A stretch of 64,000 nt of DNA from Caccousia sp900752115 (lineage in GTDB: Bacteria; Bacillota; Clostridia; Oscillospirales; Acutalibacteraceae), in assembly GCA_902472225.1 (NCBI GenBank), contig CABRNB010000004.1, positions 1-64,000 on the forward strand, in the 5' to 3' direction. This document shows, piece after piece, positions 34,130-43,730 of the stretch. The notes below the pieces were generated by a model. The model made no database searches, was not told where the DNA came from, and saw only the letters and a list, made by a program, of their open reading frames with translations. Made by a program: the position numbers and the translations under genes. Positions within the stretch are counted from its first letter, which is position 1, and each line of letters starts with the position of its first letter.

Positions 34130-35467
34130 ATGAAGGTTTTTGCCATTACGCTTGGCTGTAAGGTCAATCAGTATGAAACGCAGGTCATGCTTGCAAACAT
34201 GCAGGAAGCGGGATTTACAGTATCAGAACATGTGGAGGGAAGCGACGTTGTCATCATCAACTCCTGTACCGTTACCGCTGCCAGCGACCACAAAGTCCGT
34301 CAGACCATGCATCGTGTCAGGCGTGTTTCCCCTTCCGCCGTCCTCGTGCTGACAGGCTGCATGCCGCAGGCCTTTCCGGAAGCGGCAAGCTGCATGCTTG
34401 ACGCCGACATTGTACTCGGCAATACAAAACGGGCCTCTCTTGTCCCCTATGTCCTGCGTTTTCTCGAAGAAAGGCAGCGTATCGTGGATATTGGAAAGCA
34501 CGAAAAAGGGGAGCTCTTCGAGCCCATGCATGTAGAACAGTTTCATGAGCGCACACGGGCCTTTTTAAAAATCGAAGATGGCTGCAACCGCTTCTGCAGC
34601 TACTGCATCATTCCCTATGCACGCGGCCGGGTCCGGTCAAAGCCCCTCTCGGAGCTTCGCGAAGAAGTTCAGGGACTGAGCGACCACGGCTACCGCGAGG
34701 TTGTTCTGACCGGAATCAATCTCTCCGCATATGGGCAAGAGCTCGGGCTGACTCTGTGCGACGCCGTAGAAGCAGCCTGCTCGGTTCCGGGCATTGAGCG
34801 TGTTCGTCTCGGGTCGCTGGAACCGGAACAGATGGATGAAGCCGTTATTGCCAGAATGGCAAAGCAGGAGAAGCTCTGCCCCCAGTTTCATCTCTCGCTT
34901 CAAAGCGGCTGCGACGACACACTGCGCCGCATGAACCGTCACTATGACACGGCGGAATATCGAAGAATTGTGGCAAACCTGCGCGCCGCTTTTGCAAACG
35001 CTGCCATCACAACGGATATCATGGTCGGATTTCCCGGGGAAACAAAGCAGGAGTTCGAGCTCTCTCTTGCCTTTGCGCAGGAGATCGGCTTTGCCAAGGC
35101 GCACGTTTTTGCTTATTCGCGCCGTCCAGGCACCGCCGCGGACGCCATGCGCAATCAGATTCCCAACAAGGTGAAAGAGGAGCGCAGCGCACAGATGATT
35201 GAGGCAACTCAGCGTACCCGCGAGGCATTTCTTCGTTCACAGATTGGCCGCACAGAAACCGTCCTTTTTGAGCAGGTGTGCGAACCGAATGTCTGGGAGG
35301 GCTATACGCGCAATTATACGCCTGTGCGCGTTGTCTCCTCCCACCTGCACTCCGGAGAACTTCGTCAGGTGATTTTGCAGGAATCCAAGCCGGATTATTG
35401 CATTGGCAGTTTGGTAAGCCTGCCTCTCCCGGGAGAACAAAGGGAATCCGGAGAAAAACACAGTTGA
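34130..35467 (+). CDS. mtaB: tRNA threonylcarbamoyladenosine methylthiotransferase MtaB
   Basis: A 445-residue radical SAM methylthiotransferase. It adds the methylthio group at C2 of t6A37 in tRNAs reading ANN codons. Visible are the N-terminal UPF0004 domain with CKVNQYE...SCTV (first cluster cysteines), the radical-SAM CxxxCxxC in CNRFCSYCIIPYARG near 145-160, and the C-terminal TRAM domain. MtaB rather than MiaB is suggested by the start MKVFAITLGCKVNQYETQ. GGAAGGAG precedes the ATG. It is followed by an MFS gene with its own weak promoter. Confidence 0.95.
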   Translation: MKVFAITLGCKVNQYETQVMLANMQEAGFTVSEHVEGSDVVIINSCTVTAASDHKVRQTMHRVRRVSPSAVLVLTGCMPQAFPEAASCMLDADIVLGNTKRASLVPYVLRFLEERQRIVDIGKHEKGELFEPMHVEQFHERTRAFLKIEDGCNRFCSYCIIPYARGRVRSKPLSELREEVQGLSDHGYREVVLTGINLSAYGQELGLTLCDAVEAACSVPGIERVRLGSLEPEQMDEAVIARMAKQEKLCPQFHLSLQSGCDDTLRRMNRHYDTAEYRRIVANLRAAFANAAITTDIMVGFPGETKQEFELSLAFAQEIGFAKAHVFAYSRRPGTAADAMRNQIPNKVKEERSAQMIEATQRTREAFLRSQIGRTETVLFEQVCEPNVWEGYTRNYTPVRVVSSHLHSGELRQVILQESKPDYCIGSLVSLPLPGEQRESGEKHS

Positions 35468-35492
35468 CTTTTTGTGTGAATCTGTCAGAATA
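35464..35492 (+). promoter_or_regulatory. candidate promoter for the MFS gene
   Basis: TTGACT (35464-35469), a 17-nt spacer and AGAATA (35487-35492), overlapping the mtaB stop. The -35 is good, the -10 weak. Confidence 0.45.
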
Positions 35493-35543
35493 AAAGGAGA
35501 GGAACCGTAACCACTCAAAATTTGAAGGAAATGAGGGAATTTC

Positions 35544-36866
35544 ATGGCGGCAGCAAAAAAGGACAAGTTTACAAAACAGGAAAAAAGCTGGATCCTCTAC
35601 GACTGGGCCAACTCGGTCTACGCTACCAACATTATGGCGGCAATCTTCCCCATCTATTTCACCTCAGTCTGCGGCGGTGAAGATACTGCCGGTATGCAGT
35701 GGTGGGGCTATGGTACTTCCCTGGCAACATTGATTGTGGCTGTCCTCGCACCGATCCTCGGTTCTCTTGGCGACTATAAGGGGATGAAGAAAAAATTCTT
35801 TACCTTCTTTATGCTCGTCGGCGTTCTCTGCACGCTGATTATGGCCATCTTTGACAACTGGCAGATACTTCTCCTCGGCTATGTCCTTTCCTACATAGGT
35901 TTTGCGGGTTCCTGCCTGTTCTACGATTCCTTTCTGACAGACGTTACCACAGGCGACCGGATGGATAAAGTGTCCGCCTGGGGTTACGCCATGGGTTACA
36001 TCGGCGGCAGCACCATCCCCTTCCTTCTCTCCATAGGTATTTTGCTTGTGATGGGTATGGACAATCCTGTGGCCGTCAAACTTGTCGTTGTGCTGACTTC
36101 CGTGTGGTGGGGACTGTTCTCCATTCCGATGATGCACAATGTCCATCAGAAATACTATCTTGAGGGCAAACCGGAGCACATGGCTTCCGCGGCCTTCTCC
36201 AACGTCGGACGTACGCTGCGGAGCATTGTGCAGAACAAAGGACTGTTCTTTTATCTGATTGCCTATTTCTGCTACATCGACGGCGTCGGCACCGTGATTC
36301 ACATGTCGACGTCCTATGGCAGCACGCTGGGACTTGATACGGTCGGAATGATTCTGGCTCTTCTGGTAACGCAAATCGTCGCAATGCCGTGCTCCATCCT
36401 CTTCGGCCGTCTTGCAAAACGGATTGGCTCTGTGCGAATGATTGGCGTTGCCATCGCGGTTTATTTTCTGATCTGTGTTGTCGGTTTCTATATGGGTTAT
36501 ATCATTGAAGTGGATCCGAATGCAACCGCTACCGCGCAGACACTGTTCTGGATGATGGCTTTCCTCGTGGGAACGGTACAGGGCGGCATTCAGGCGCTCT
36601 CCCGCTCGTATTTCAGCCGTCTTGTCCCGCCGGACAAGAGCAACGAATACTTTGGTTTCTTTGACATCTTCGGCAAATTTGCCACCGTTGTCGGACCATT
36701 CCTCGTCGCTCTTGTGACCGGGTTCACCGGCCGCTCCTCTTTCGGCATTTTGAGCCTGCTCGTGCTGTTCGCTGTCGGCGGACTGCTGCTCTTCCTCGGC
36801 AGGAACCATATGAAAGCGTCCGAGCAGGAGGCGGAAGCCGCCCGTAAAGCGGCGGGACACTCGTAA
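35544..36866 (+). CDS. MFS transporter, UMF1/Atg22-like family
   Basis: A 440-residue protein with about 12 membrane helices. The start TKQEKSWILYDWANSVYATNIMAAIFPIYF and the DYKGMKKKFF loop are typical of UMF1 (TC 2.A.1.24) transporters, related to yeast vacuolar Atg22. The typical long loop between helices 6 and 7 is present. In bacteria the substrate is unknown; amino-acid or peptide efflux is speculated. A large, partly hydrophilic C terminus (MKASEQEAEAARKAAG) ends the protein. It is followed by a strong stem-loop terminator. Confidence 0.88.
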   Translation: MAAAKKDKFTKQEKSWILYDWANSVYATNIMAAIFPIYFTSVCGGEDTAGMQWWGYGTSLATLIVAVLAPILGSLGDYKGMKKKFFTFFMLVGVLCTLIMAIFDNWQILLLGYVLSYIGFAGSCLFYDSFLTDVTTGDRMDKVSAWGYAMGYIGGSTIPFLLSIGILLVMGMDNPVAVKLVVVLTSVWWGLFSIPMMHNVHQKYYLEGKPEHMASAAFSNVGRTLRSIVQNKGLFFYLIAYFCYIDGVGTVIHMSTSYGSTLGLDTVGMILALLVTQIVAMPCSILFGRLAKRIGSVRMIGVAIAVYFLICVVGFYMGYIIEVDPNATATAQTLFWMMAFLVGTVQGGIQALSRSYFSRLVPPDKSNEYFGFFDIFGKFATVVGPFLVALVTGFTGRSSFGILSLLVLFAVGGLLLFLGRNHMKASEQEAEAARKAAGHS

Positions 36867-36929
36867 GCTGCCGGTTTGACTTTCGCACAGCAAAAGGGCT
36901 GCTGAAAAATAGCCTTGAAAAAAAGGACG

Positions 36930-36990
36930 CACATAAATCAGCCCTCGAAGGAAGCCAAAGCAGCTTCTTTCGAGGGCTGATTCTCTTTTA
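36930..36990 (+). terminator. intrinsic terminator, repeat-family type A
   Basis: Stem AATCAGCCCTCGAAGGAAGC / GCTTCTTTCGAGGGCTGATT (one wobble) with a 7-nt loop and TTCTCTTTTA tail. The arms match those of the terminator at 29642-29692. Confidence 0.8.
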
Positions 36991-37051
36991 TATTCAATTT
37001 TCCGCACAACTTGTTACAGTATTTTTATAGAAAGCCTGTCCGGCCCGAACC

Positions 37052-37561
37052 TTACCTGCCGGAATCGTCCCTGCGGTGCAGCACGTTCCATTTCCAAGCC
37101 TGGATGCGCGCGGCACAACGGCTTGTCATGAGGGCGCCCACGATCAAAACACCTGTTGAAATCCCGGAGCAGAGACCACCCAAAAAGCTGTCCTCCGCCC
37201 CGAGGAGAAGAAGGACCACATAGACAAGGGAAACCAGCACGCCGAACAGGAAGAGGAGATGCATTCTCCTCGTGAGTCTCCGCTTTCCCTCCTCGCTGTA
37301 ATCCGCTGCCTTCCGCACGGTTTGTTCCAATTCTCTGTCCATTCGTTCCGCCTTCCTTTCCCCTTCCAGCAGTTCACGCAAATCCAGGCCATAAAAATCA
37401 GCCATCTCCATTAGGATTGTCAAATCCGGCAGATTACTGCCGGTCTCCCACCGCGAGACAGTTCTGCGTGAGACACGAAATTGTTCCGCCAGCTGCTCCT
37501 GTGTGAGTCCTTTTTCTCTGCGGAGCTCGCGCAGGAGTCCGCCCGTTTTTCCTGTATCCAT
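37052..37561 (-). CDS. XRE-family regulator with C-terminal membrane helices
   Basis: A 169-residue protein with an N-terminal XRE helix-turn-helix (residues about 8-65; GLTQEQLAEQFRVSRRTVSRWETGSNLPDLTILMEMADFYG). A short charged linker and two membrane helices (about 105-122 and 128-145) follow. Membrane-tethered XRE proteins of this sort are common in Firmicutes; no partner is obvious. AAGGAGG precedes the ATG at 37561; the frame extends to 37672 without a start. It follows a methyltransferase gene on the same strand, but a terminator separates them. Confidence 0.85.
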   Translation of the reverse strand: MDTGKTGGLLRELRREKGLTQEQLAEQFRVSRRTVSRWETGSNLPDLTILMEMADFYGLDLRELLEGERKAERMDRELEQTVRKAADYSEEGKRRLTRRMHLLFLFGVLVSLVYVVLLLLGAEDSFLGGLCSGISTGVLIVGALMTSRCAARIQAWKWNVLHRRDDSGR

Positions 37562-37626
37562 TGTTTTTCCTCCTTCTGTTTGAGCATACCACAATTTCCA
37601 GAAAACGCACAGGACGCAAACCGCGC

Positions 37627-37658
37627 AAAAAGGGATGGGACACATGTTGTCCCATCCC
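37627..37658 (-). terminator. intrinsic terminator after the methyltransferase
   Basis: Perfect 11-bp stem GGGATGGGACA/TGTCCCATCCC with a 5-nt loop, followed on the minus strand by TTTTTG. It lies 11 nt after the methyltransferase stop. Confidence 0.9.
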
Positions 37659-37668
37659 GAAGCAGGTC

Positions 37669-38433
37669 TCACAGCGGCTTTTTCGCCAGAAAGGCAAGAA
37701 AAGTGGGAACATGGAAGCGCTCAAGGATCCCGTAACCATTCGTATCCTCGTAAAGATCGAGAAGGGAAAATCCGGCTCGCAGAAGCGGACGAAGCTGTTC
37801 TTCCGTGGTATGAGAAAACTGGATACCGTCGTTCTGCTCGATACTTTTCCGATAAAGCTCCTCGTCCAGAAGCGGGTTAAAGGGAAGCGGACGCGCAAGA
37901 GCAGGATTCTCCTCGTCAAAAAGATAATTCATCCCGTTGTCAACGCCTGCCAGCAGAACACCGCCGGGTTTCAGCACACGGAAACACTCCCGCCAGACGG
38001 GTTCCACCTTCTCGACATAGCAATTGGAGACCGGGTGGAAGATGCAGTCGAAGCTTGCGTCCGCGAATGGAAACGGCTGCGTCATGTCGGCGCGGACAAT
38101 CTCGATTGCATAGCCCTCCCGGCTCGCGATCTCCTCCTCGCTCTTGAGTTGGCGAAGCGAGTAATCCAGCACCGTACAGTTCGCTCCCAGGAGAGAAAAT
38201 ACCGGCATCTGCTGGCCTCCGCCGGAGGCCAGCCCAAGCAAGCGGCATTCCTCCAAAGGCGGAAACCATTCATGCGGCACCGGCTTTGTCGGCGTAAGAA
38301 GGACATTCCACTCGCCGTGCCGTGCTTTCCTGCAAACCTCCTCCGAAACAGGTTTTCCCCATTCCCAGCCGTCCTCCACCCAGCTGTCAACAGCAGCAGC
38401 ATTGAGCTCTGTATAATTCTGATTTGCATTCAT
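37669..38433 (-). CDS. class I SAM-dependent methyltransferase
   Basis: A 254-residue methyltransferase. The SAM-binding loop is LLGLASGGGQQMPVF (near residues 65-80), followed by CTVLDYSLRQL, VRADMTQPFPFADASFD and VLKPGG. The N-terminal part (HGEWNVLLTPTKPVPHEWFP) is a recognisable subfamily feature seen in many Firmicutes proteins of unknown substrate. The start is the ATG at 38433 and the gene is single. It stands between the GHL10 protein and the XRE regulator. Confidence 0.85.
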   Translation of the reverse strand: MNANQNYTELNAAAVDSWVEDGWEWGKPVSEEVCRKARHGEWNVLLTPTKPVPHEWFPPLEECRLLGLASGGGQQMPVFSLLGANCTVLDYSLRQLKSEEEIASREGYAIEIVRADMTQPFPFADASFDCIFHPVSNCYVEKVEPVWRECFRVLKPGGVLLAGVDNGMNYLFDEENPALARPLPFNPLLDEELYRKSIEQNDGIQFSHTTEEQLRPLLRAGFSLLDLYEDTNGYGILERFHVPTFLAFLAKKPL

Positions 38434-38499
38434 TTGTCATTCCCCCTTCACAGCAAGAAAGCAGGTCTTTCCCGCACGATTCAGGAAGTGTCCCTTTTC

Positions 38500-39924
38500 T
38501 TACGGACTCTCCTGTTCAAGCACCTTCATCACGTTTGCAACTTCCGCCTTCGTCTGATCGGCAATCAGATAATCCCACGAATAAAAAAGGAAGCCGTCAC
38601 ACTCGACTGTACGACCGAGACTGACCTGACGCGCAAGAATATCGTCGGCGGTTTTCCACGTTCCATCGTCTGCATCGGATCCGGCTTTGTATACAGCAAG
38701 CCCCAAATATAATTCGATATCGGGATTGACCACAAGGTTTTTCCATGTCTGAGCCGCAGGACCGAACGGAAGCGTCGGGTTTTCAAAGTTGACATACAGC
38801 TGAGGGCAAATATAATCAAGATATCCCGACGTCTTGCACCAGGTTGCCACGTCTGCTCCCATATTCCAGTCATTCTGTAAATTTCCCTGCGGCGCAATAC
38901 CAAACTGTATCTCCGGATTCACGGCTTTGATGCGCCGGTATACCTCGGAAATCAGAGCGTTGATATTGGCTATCCGCCAATCCGCAAGGGAGAGCGGCTC
39001 TCCGCTCCCTGAAACCTCCTGTGTATAGGCCGTGTAAGCCGCTTCGTCAAAGGAGACGTCCTGCGTCGGATAAAAGTAATCGTCAAATTGAATGCCGTCC
39101 ACGTCATAGCGCGAGGCGATTTCCTCCGCACATGCGGCGATTTCGGCGCGCACCTCGGGGTAAGCCGGATTGTAATATTTTCCCGCCCCGCTCTGCACAA
39201 CCCAGCCTGCTTTCTCCTCGTCCCCCTGCCAGAGATTCCATGGATTATCCTCCGAAAGGACGGACGGCGTATCGTTCATTTGAATGCGCAGCGGATTCAT
39301 CCAGGCATGAAGCTCCAGCCCCTGCTCATGAGCAAGCTCCACCATGACGGCCAGCGGATCGTAGCCGGGATCCTCTCCCTGTGTCCCGCTCACAATGTGA
39401 CTCCACGGAACATGATCGGACTCGTAAAGCGCGTCGCCAAAGGGACGCACATGGACAATCAGGGCGTTCATCCCATACTGCTTCGCGCCCGACACGATCG
39501 CCGAAAATTTTTCGCGGAACAACGCTTCCCCTCTGGAATCCTCTGCACTCATATCCAGGCTCATGAACGGCACCCATACGCCGCGCATTTCCTCCTGCGT
39601 ATCAACAGAAGCGGAAGCTTCCACGGCTGACTCGGAAGAAGAGGAGGCGGCGTCGGAGGTGACCTCTGAGGCAGAAACGGCCGGGGAAGAACCGGATGAA
39701 TCTCCCGCCGGAGAAGAAGTGCCGGACTCGGCAGAAACGGAAGAGCTGCCCTCCGCGGAAGAAACCGCCGGAGACGAGGACGGCGACGAGGAAAGAGGCG
39801 TCAGAAAAGGCACCGCCTCCTGCCTGTCTCCCCCGCCGCCGAACACCATCGTCAGGATCACCGCACAAAGCAGCAAAGCGGCTCCCGCGAGAATGCTGTG
39901 CCGCCTGAGAAAACGAAATCCCAT
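38500..39924 (-). CDS. glycoside hydrolase-like family 10 (GHL10) lipid/wall-anchored protein
   Basis: A 474-residue exported protein. After a membrane anchor (residues about 10-28) and a Ser-rich low-complexity linker (about 45-105), it has one GHL10 (DUF187) TIM barrel. It begins EMRGVWVPFMSLDMSAED and includes LIVHVRPFGDALYESDHVPWS, ELHAWMNPLRIQ, VDGIQFDDYFYP and ICPQLYVNF. Proteins of this type are thought to cleave peptidoglycan-related or surface polysaccharides. A TTG at 39930 is another start; both share AAAGGCG upstream. It diverges from DUF1294. Confidence 0.88.
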   Translation of the reverse strand: MGFRFLRRHSILAGAALLLCAVILTMVFGGGGDRQEAVPFLTPLSSSPSSSPAVSSAEGSSSVSAESGTSSPAGDSSGSSPAVSASEVTSDAASSSSESAVEASASVDTQEEMRGVWVPFMSLDMSAEDSRGEALFREKFSAIVSGAKQYGMNALIVHVRPFGDALYESDHVPWSHIVSGTQGEDPGYDPLAVMVELAHEQGLELHAWMNPLRIQMNDTPSVLSEDNPWNLWQGDEEKAGWVVQSGAGKYYNPAYPEVRAEIAACAEEIASRYDVDGIQFDDYFYPTQDVSFDEAAYTAYTQEVSGSGEPLSLADWRIANINALISEVYRRIKAVNPEIQFGIAPQGNLQNDWNMGADVATWCKTSGYLDYICPQLYVNFENPTLPFGPAAQTWKNLVVNPDIELYLGLAVYKAGSDADDGTWKTADDILARQVSLGRTVECDGFLFYSWDYLIADQTKAEVANVMKVLEQESP

Positions 39925-39943
39925 TTCCAATCACGCCTTTCTT

Positions 39944-39972
39944 TTGACATCTTGTCCCGAATCCGGTACAAT
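39944..39972 (+). promoter_or_regulatory. sigma-A-type promoter for the DUF1294 gene
   Basis: TTGACA (39944-39949), a 17-nt spacer and TACAAT (39967-39972), about 37 nt before the DUF1294 start. The -35 is perfect consensus. Confidence 0.85.
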
Positions 39973-40008
39973 CATCTTACCGTATCATATGCCCGGGAGG
40001 AACAAGAC

Positions 40009-40305
40009 ATGACCATTCAACCGATTCTGCCCATTCTGCTCGGCTGGTTCTGCTTCATCAGCATTCTTGCGGTCTGCGTGACCGTTTCCGATAAGCGGCA
40101 TGCCGTCCGGCACAGACGGCGTGTCCGCGAAAGCACGCTGCTCTGGATTGCGGCAATCGGCGGTGGAATTGCTATGTATGTAACAATGCGTATCATCCGT
40201 CACAAAACGCTGCACAAAAAATTCATGGTCGGGATTCCGCTGATTCTCCTTGCGGAGGCGGCGGCCGCGGTAGCCCTGTTCTGGCTTCGGCTGCTCGTCT
40301 GGTAG
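40009..40305 (+). CDS. DUF1294 small membrane protein
   Basis: A 98-residue protein with three predicted membrane helices. The family signature is the RRRVRESTLLWIAAIGGG...MRIIRHKTLHKKFMVGIP region. Function unknown. GGGAGG precedes the ATG at 40009. It converges with the AEC transporter gene with just 1 nt between stop codons, so neither has a proper terminator here. Confidence 0.88.
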   Translation: MTIQPILPILLGWFCFISILAVCVTVSDKRHAVRHRRRVRESTLLWIAAIGGGIAMYVTMRIIRHKTLHKKFMVGIPLILLAEAAAAVALFWLRLLVW

Positions 40306-40306
40306 C

Positions 40307-41230
40307 TCAGACGCCGATTCCCATGGTAAGAATCAGTTCCGTAATGCATGCGACGCTCACGACAAAGGAGATCGACGCCGCGAAGCTCGGCAGCGATCCG
40401 TCCCCGCTGAGAAGCTCCGTGAAATACGGCGACATACACGGGATTGGTGAGAAGCTGAGCAGAACAAGCACCTGACGGATTTCAAGCGGAAGCGGCAAAA
40501 TGCAATAAAAGAGCAGCGCAAAGAGCACACCCGCTCCATACCGCAGAATAAGAACAAGAGCAGCCTTTTTCACCTTGTCCGCTTCAAAGGAAAACTCCAG
40601 CATCATGCCGATCATCAGCATGGAGAGAAAAGGATTGGCGTCGCCGACACGCTCTGCAAACGCGACAATCGGCTGCGGTACGGCAATGTTCAGGAGCCCC
40701 AGAACCAGCAGAACCAGATACGTGTCGATCGTCACGGAAGAGAACAGACGGCGCAGAAACGTCTTCAAACGCCCGCCCTCCGTTTTTCCCATAAGGGTCG
40801 AGGTAAGAGCATAGTTGCCGCCGGTGCACATCAGTGAGTTCCCGACGTCAAACATACACGCCGTCACAACGCCAAACGAGCCGACAAAGCTCTGAACAAA
40901 CGGCAGTGTAAACGCACCGATGTTGTAGCCCGGCAGATTCTGCGTGTAGAACGCACGACTTTCCTCTCCCCTTCCCCGGGTGGAAAAAAAAGCTCCCGCC
41001 CACAGCAAAACGCCGGTCAAAAGGCCCAGCAATGTCACAATAAACAGAGTTGGATTTGGTTCGAACCCCTCAAAAAACGCCGTCGCAACAGCGCATGGCA
41101 GCGTAATCCGGAACACAATTTTGGACACGACCTCATAGTCTGTCCGCCGGAATATTCCGCCGCGCTTGAGCAGATATCCCAGCGCAATGATGGCAAGCAG
41201 CACGCCCGCCTTCGTCAGTACCTCAGCCAC
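40307..41230 (-). CDS. AEC (auxin efflux carrier) family transporter
   Basis: A 307-residue transporter with about ten membrane helices. Its family signature is the NLPGYNIGAFTLPFVQSFVG region near residues 95-115, followed by FDVGNSLMCTGGNYA, which suits AEC family permeases (MdcF/malonate or related organic-acid exporters in bacteria). Starts with GTG, preceded by GGAGG 9 nt upstream. It lies just after the leuS terminator on the same strand. Substrate not predictable. Confidence 0.88.
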   Translation of the reverse strand: MAEVLTKAGVLLAIIALGYLLKRGGIFRRTDYEVVSKIVFRITLPCAVATAFFEGFEPNPTLFIVTLLGLLTGVLLWAGAFFSTRGRGEESRAFYTQNLPGYNIGAFTLPFVQSFVGSFGVVTACMFDVGNSLMCTGGNYALTSTLMGKTEGGRLKTFLRRLFSSVTIDTYLVLLVLGLLNIAVPQPIVAFAERVGDANPFLSMLMIGMMLEFSFEADKVKKAALVLILRYGAGVLFALLFYCILPLPLEIRQVLVLLSFSPIPCMSPYFTELLSGDGSLPSFAASISFVVSVACITELILTMGIGV

Positions 41231-41245
41231 CTCTTTGCTCCTCCC

Positions 41246-41300
41246 TCAAAAAAGAACCGTGCGCATTCCGGGCATAGCCGAAGGAATACGCACGGTTCTT
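41246..41300 (-). terminator. intrinsic terminator after leuS
   Basis: AAGAACCGTGCG/CGCACGGTTCTT perfect 12-bp stem with partly paired loop, followed on the minus strand by TTTTGAGG. It lies about 15 nt after the leuS stop codon and overlaps the AEC leader. Confidence 0.85.
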
Positions 41301-41315
41301 GCGTTCTATCGAAAA

Positions 41316-43730
41316 TTATTTTGCCACGATGTTGACCAGCTTGCCGGGAACACAAATTTCCTTGACAATCGTTTTGCCGGAAATCTCGGACGCAATCTTT
41401 TCGTCCGCCTTTGCAGCGGCGATGACTTCCTCTTTCGACAGGTCCGCCCCGATCGTGATGCGTGCACGCACCTTACCGTTCACCTGAACGGCAATCTCGA
41501 CCGTATTCTCACGGCACTTGGCTTCCTCATAAGCCGGCCACTTCTGCTGGCACGCAAAGCCGCCGCCGAAACCGACGTTCTCCCACAGCTCCTCCACCAC
41601 ATGGGGAGCAAACGGAGAGAGAAGGATCGAGAAAATCCGCAGTTCTTCACGCGTGATGGAGCCGGTATCGTAGATGTCATTCATCAGGCTCATCAGAGCG
41701 GCGATCGCGGTGTTAAACTTAAGATTCTCGATATCCTCGCCGACCTTCTTGATCGTCTTGTGGAACGGTGTCTCGAGCTTATCACGCAGACCACCGTCCT
41801 CCAGAACGCTCTGGAAATTCCAATAACGTTCAATGAAGCGGCGGCAGCCGCGAATGCTGGCAGGATTCCACGGAGCAGCTTTTTCGAAATCACCGATAAA
41901 CATCTCGTAGAGACGCATGGTGTCGGCGCCGTACTCACGCACAACATCATCCGGATTGACAACATTGCCGCGGCTCTTGCTCATCTTCTCGCCGTTCTCG
42001 CCGAGAATCATACCGTGGCTGGTACGCTTGGCATACGGCTCGGGAGTCGGAACCACTCCGATGTCATAGAGGAATTTATGCCAGAAGCGGCTGTAAAGCA
42101 GGTGGAGCGTCGTATGCTCCATACCGCCGTTGTACCAGTCGACGGGAGACCAGTAGGCAAGGGCCTCCTTCGAGGCGATGGCTTCCTCATTGTGCGGATC
42201 CATGTAACGCAGGAAATACCACGAAGAACCAGCCCACTGAGGCATGGTATCCGTTTCACGGCGGGCAGGTCCTCCGCAGTGCGGGCAGGTCGTATTGACC
42301 CAATCCGTCATATGGGCAAGCGGAGATTCGCCGTTATCCGTCGGCTCATACGATTTTACGTCCGGCAAACGCAGCGGCAGTTCGCTCTCCGGCAGAGGAA
42401 CGAAACCGCACTTCTCACAGTGAACAATCGGAATCGGCTCGCCCCAGTAGCGCTGACGCGAGAAAACCCAGTCGCGCAGCTTGAAATTCACCTTACTGCG
42501 GCCGATGCCTTTCTCCTCCAGGAACTCGCGGATCCGCACCTTCGCATCCTCAACAGAAAGCCCGTCGAGAATGCCGGAATTCACCATGATGCCTGTCTCG
42601 CAGTCGGTGAAGGCCTCCTTCTCCACATCTCCGCCCTTGACGACTTCAATGATCGGCAGACCAAACTTCTTTGCAAACTCCCAGTCGCGGGTATCATGAC
42701 CCGGCACGGCCATGATAGCGCCGGTGCCATAGGTGGTCAGGACATAGTCGGAGATGAAGATCGGAATCTCCACTTCGTTGACCGGATTCACTGCGGCCAC
42801 ACCGTCGAGACGGACGCCGGTCTTATCCTTGGCAACCTCAGTACGCTCGAAATCGGACTTACGCGCCGCAGCCTCCTGATAGGCCTGCACCTCATCCCAG
42901 TTTTTGATCCGATCCTTCCACTTCTCGAGAAGAGCGTGTTCCGGCGAGAGGACCATATAGGTTACGCCGTACAGCGTGTCGGGACGGGTCGTGAAAATGG
43001 TGAGCTTATCGCCTGTCGTGGCGGTAAAATCAACCTCCGCGCCGGTGGAACGGCCAATCCAGTTCTTCTGCTGAGCCTTAACACGCTCCGGATAATCAAC
43101 AAGTTCAAGATCATTGATGAGGCGATCGGCATACTCCGTAATTTTGAGCATCCACTGGGACTTCACCTTGTGAACGACAGGCGCGCCGCAGCGCTCGCAG
43201 ACGCCGTCGACAACCTCCTCATTGGCGAGAACACACTTGCAGGAGGTGCACCAGTTGACAGCCATCTCCTTCTTGTAGGCCAGACCGCGCTTGAACAGCT
43301 GCAGGAAAATCCACTGGGTCCACTTGTAATAATCCGGATCGGTGGTGTTAATCTCGCGCGACCAGTCGAAGGAAATTCCGAGGGACTGAATCTGCTGTTT
43401 GAAGCGAGCGACGTTCTTCTTCGTCACCTCGGCGGGATGCACGTGATTCTTGATCGCGTAGTTCTCCGTCGGAAGGCCGAAGGCGTCCCAGCCGATGGGG
43501 TACAGGACGTTGTAGCCCTCCATCCGGCGCTTTCTCGCCACAATATCGAGAGCGGTGTACGGGCGCGGATGGCCGACGTGCAATCCCTGGCCGGACGGAT
43601 AAGGAAACTCGACAAGGGCATAGAATTTCGGCTTGTCGAAGGAATTCTCAGCGTGGTAAACGCCGGCCTCCTCCCATTTGTCCTGCCACTTCTTTTCCAG
43701 GAGTCTGTGGTCGTATTTTTCACACTTCAT
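41316..43730 (-). CDS. leuS: leucyl-tRNA synthetase
   Basis: An 804-residue class Ia synthetase. The HIGH motif is in GQGLHVGHPRPYTALDIVARKRRM (near 47), the KMSKS motif in GEKMSKSRGNVVNPDDVV (near 570). The editing domain (CP1) is present with TGVRLDGVAAVNPVN. The zinc hairpin cysteines CTSCKCVLANEEVVDGVCERCG are also visible. AGGAGCG precedes the ATG. There is no T-box in the short upstream gap, so regulation may come from the upstream operon. It ends the run that starts with plsX. Confidence 0.97.
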   Translation of the reverse strand: MKCEKYDHRLLEKKWQDKWEEAGVYHAENSFDKPKFYALVEFPYPSGQGLHVGHPRPYTALDIVARKRRMEGYNVLYPIGWDAFGLPTENYAIKNHVHPAEVTKKNVARFKQQIQSLGISFDWSREINTTDPDYYKWTQWIFLQLFKRGLAYKKEMAVNWCTSCKCVLANEEVVDGVCERCGAPVVHKVKSQWMLKITEYADRLINDLELVDYPERVKAQQKNWIGRSTGAEVDFTATTGDKLTIFTTRPDTLYGVTYMVLSPEHALLEKWKDRIKNWDEVQAYQEAAARKSDFERTEVAKDKTGVRLDGVAAVNPVNEVEIPIFISDYVLTTYGTGAIMAVPGHDTRDWEFAKKFGLPIIEVVKGGDVEKEAFTDCETGIMVNSGILDGLSVEDAKVRIREFLEEKGIGRSKVNFKLRDWVFSRQRYWGEPIPIVHCEKCGFVPLPESELPLRLPDVKSYEPTDNGESPLAHMTDWVNTTCPHCGGPARRETDTMPQWAGSSWYFLRYMDPHNEEAIASKEALAYWSPVDWYNGGMEHTTLHLLYSRFWHKFLYDIGVVPTPEPYAKRTSHGMILGENGEKMSKSRGNVVNPDDVVREYGADTMRLYEMFIGDFEKAAPWNPASIRGCRRFIERYWNFQSVLEDGGLRDKLETPFHKTIKKVGEDIENLKFNTAIAALMSLMNDIYDTGSITREELRIFSILLSPFAPHVVEELWENVGFGGGFACQQKWPAYEEAKCRENTVEIAVQVNGKVRARITIGADLSKEEVIAAAKADEKIASEISGKTIVKEICVPGKLVNIVAK

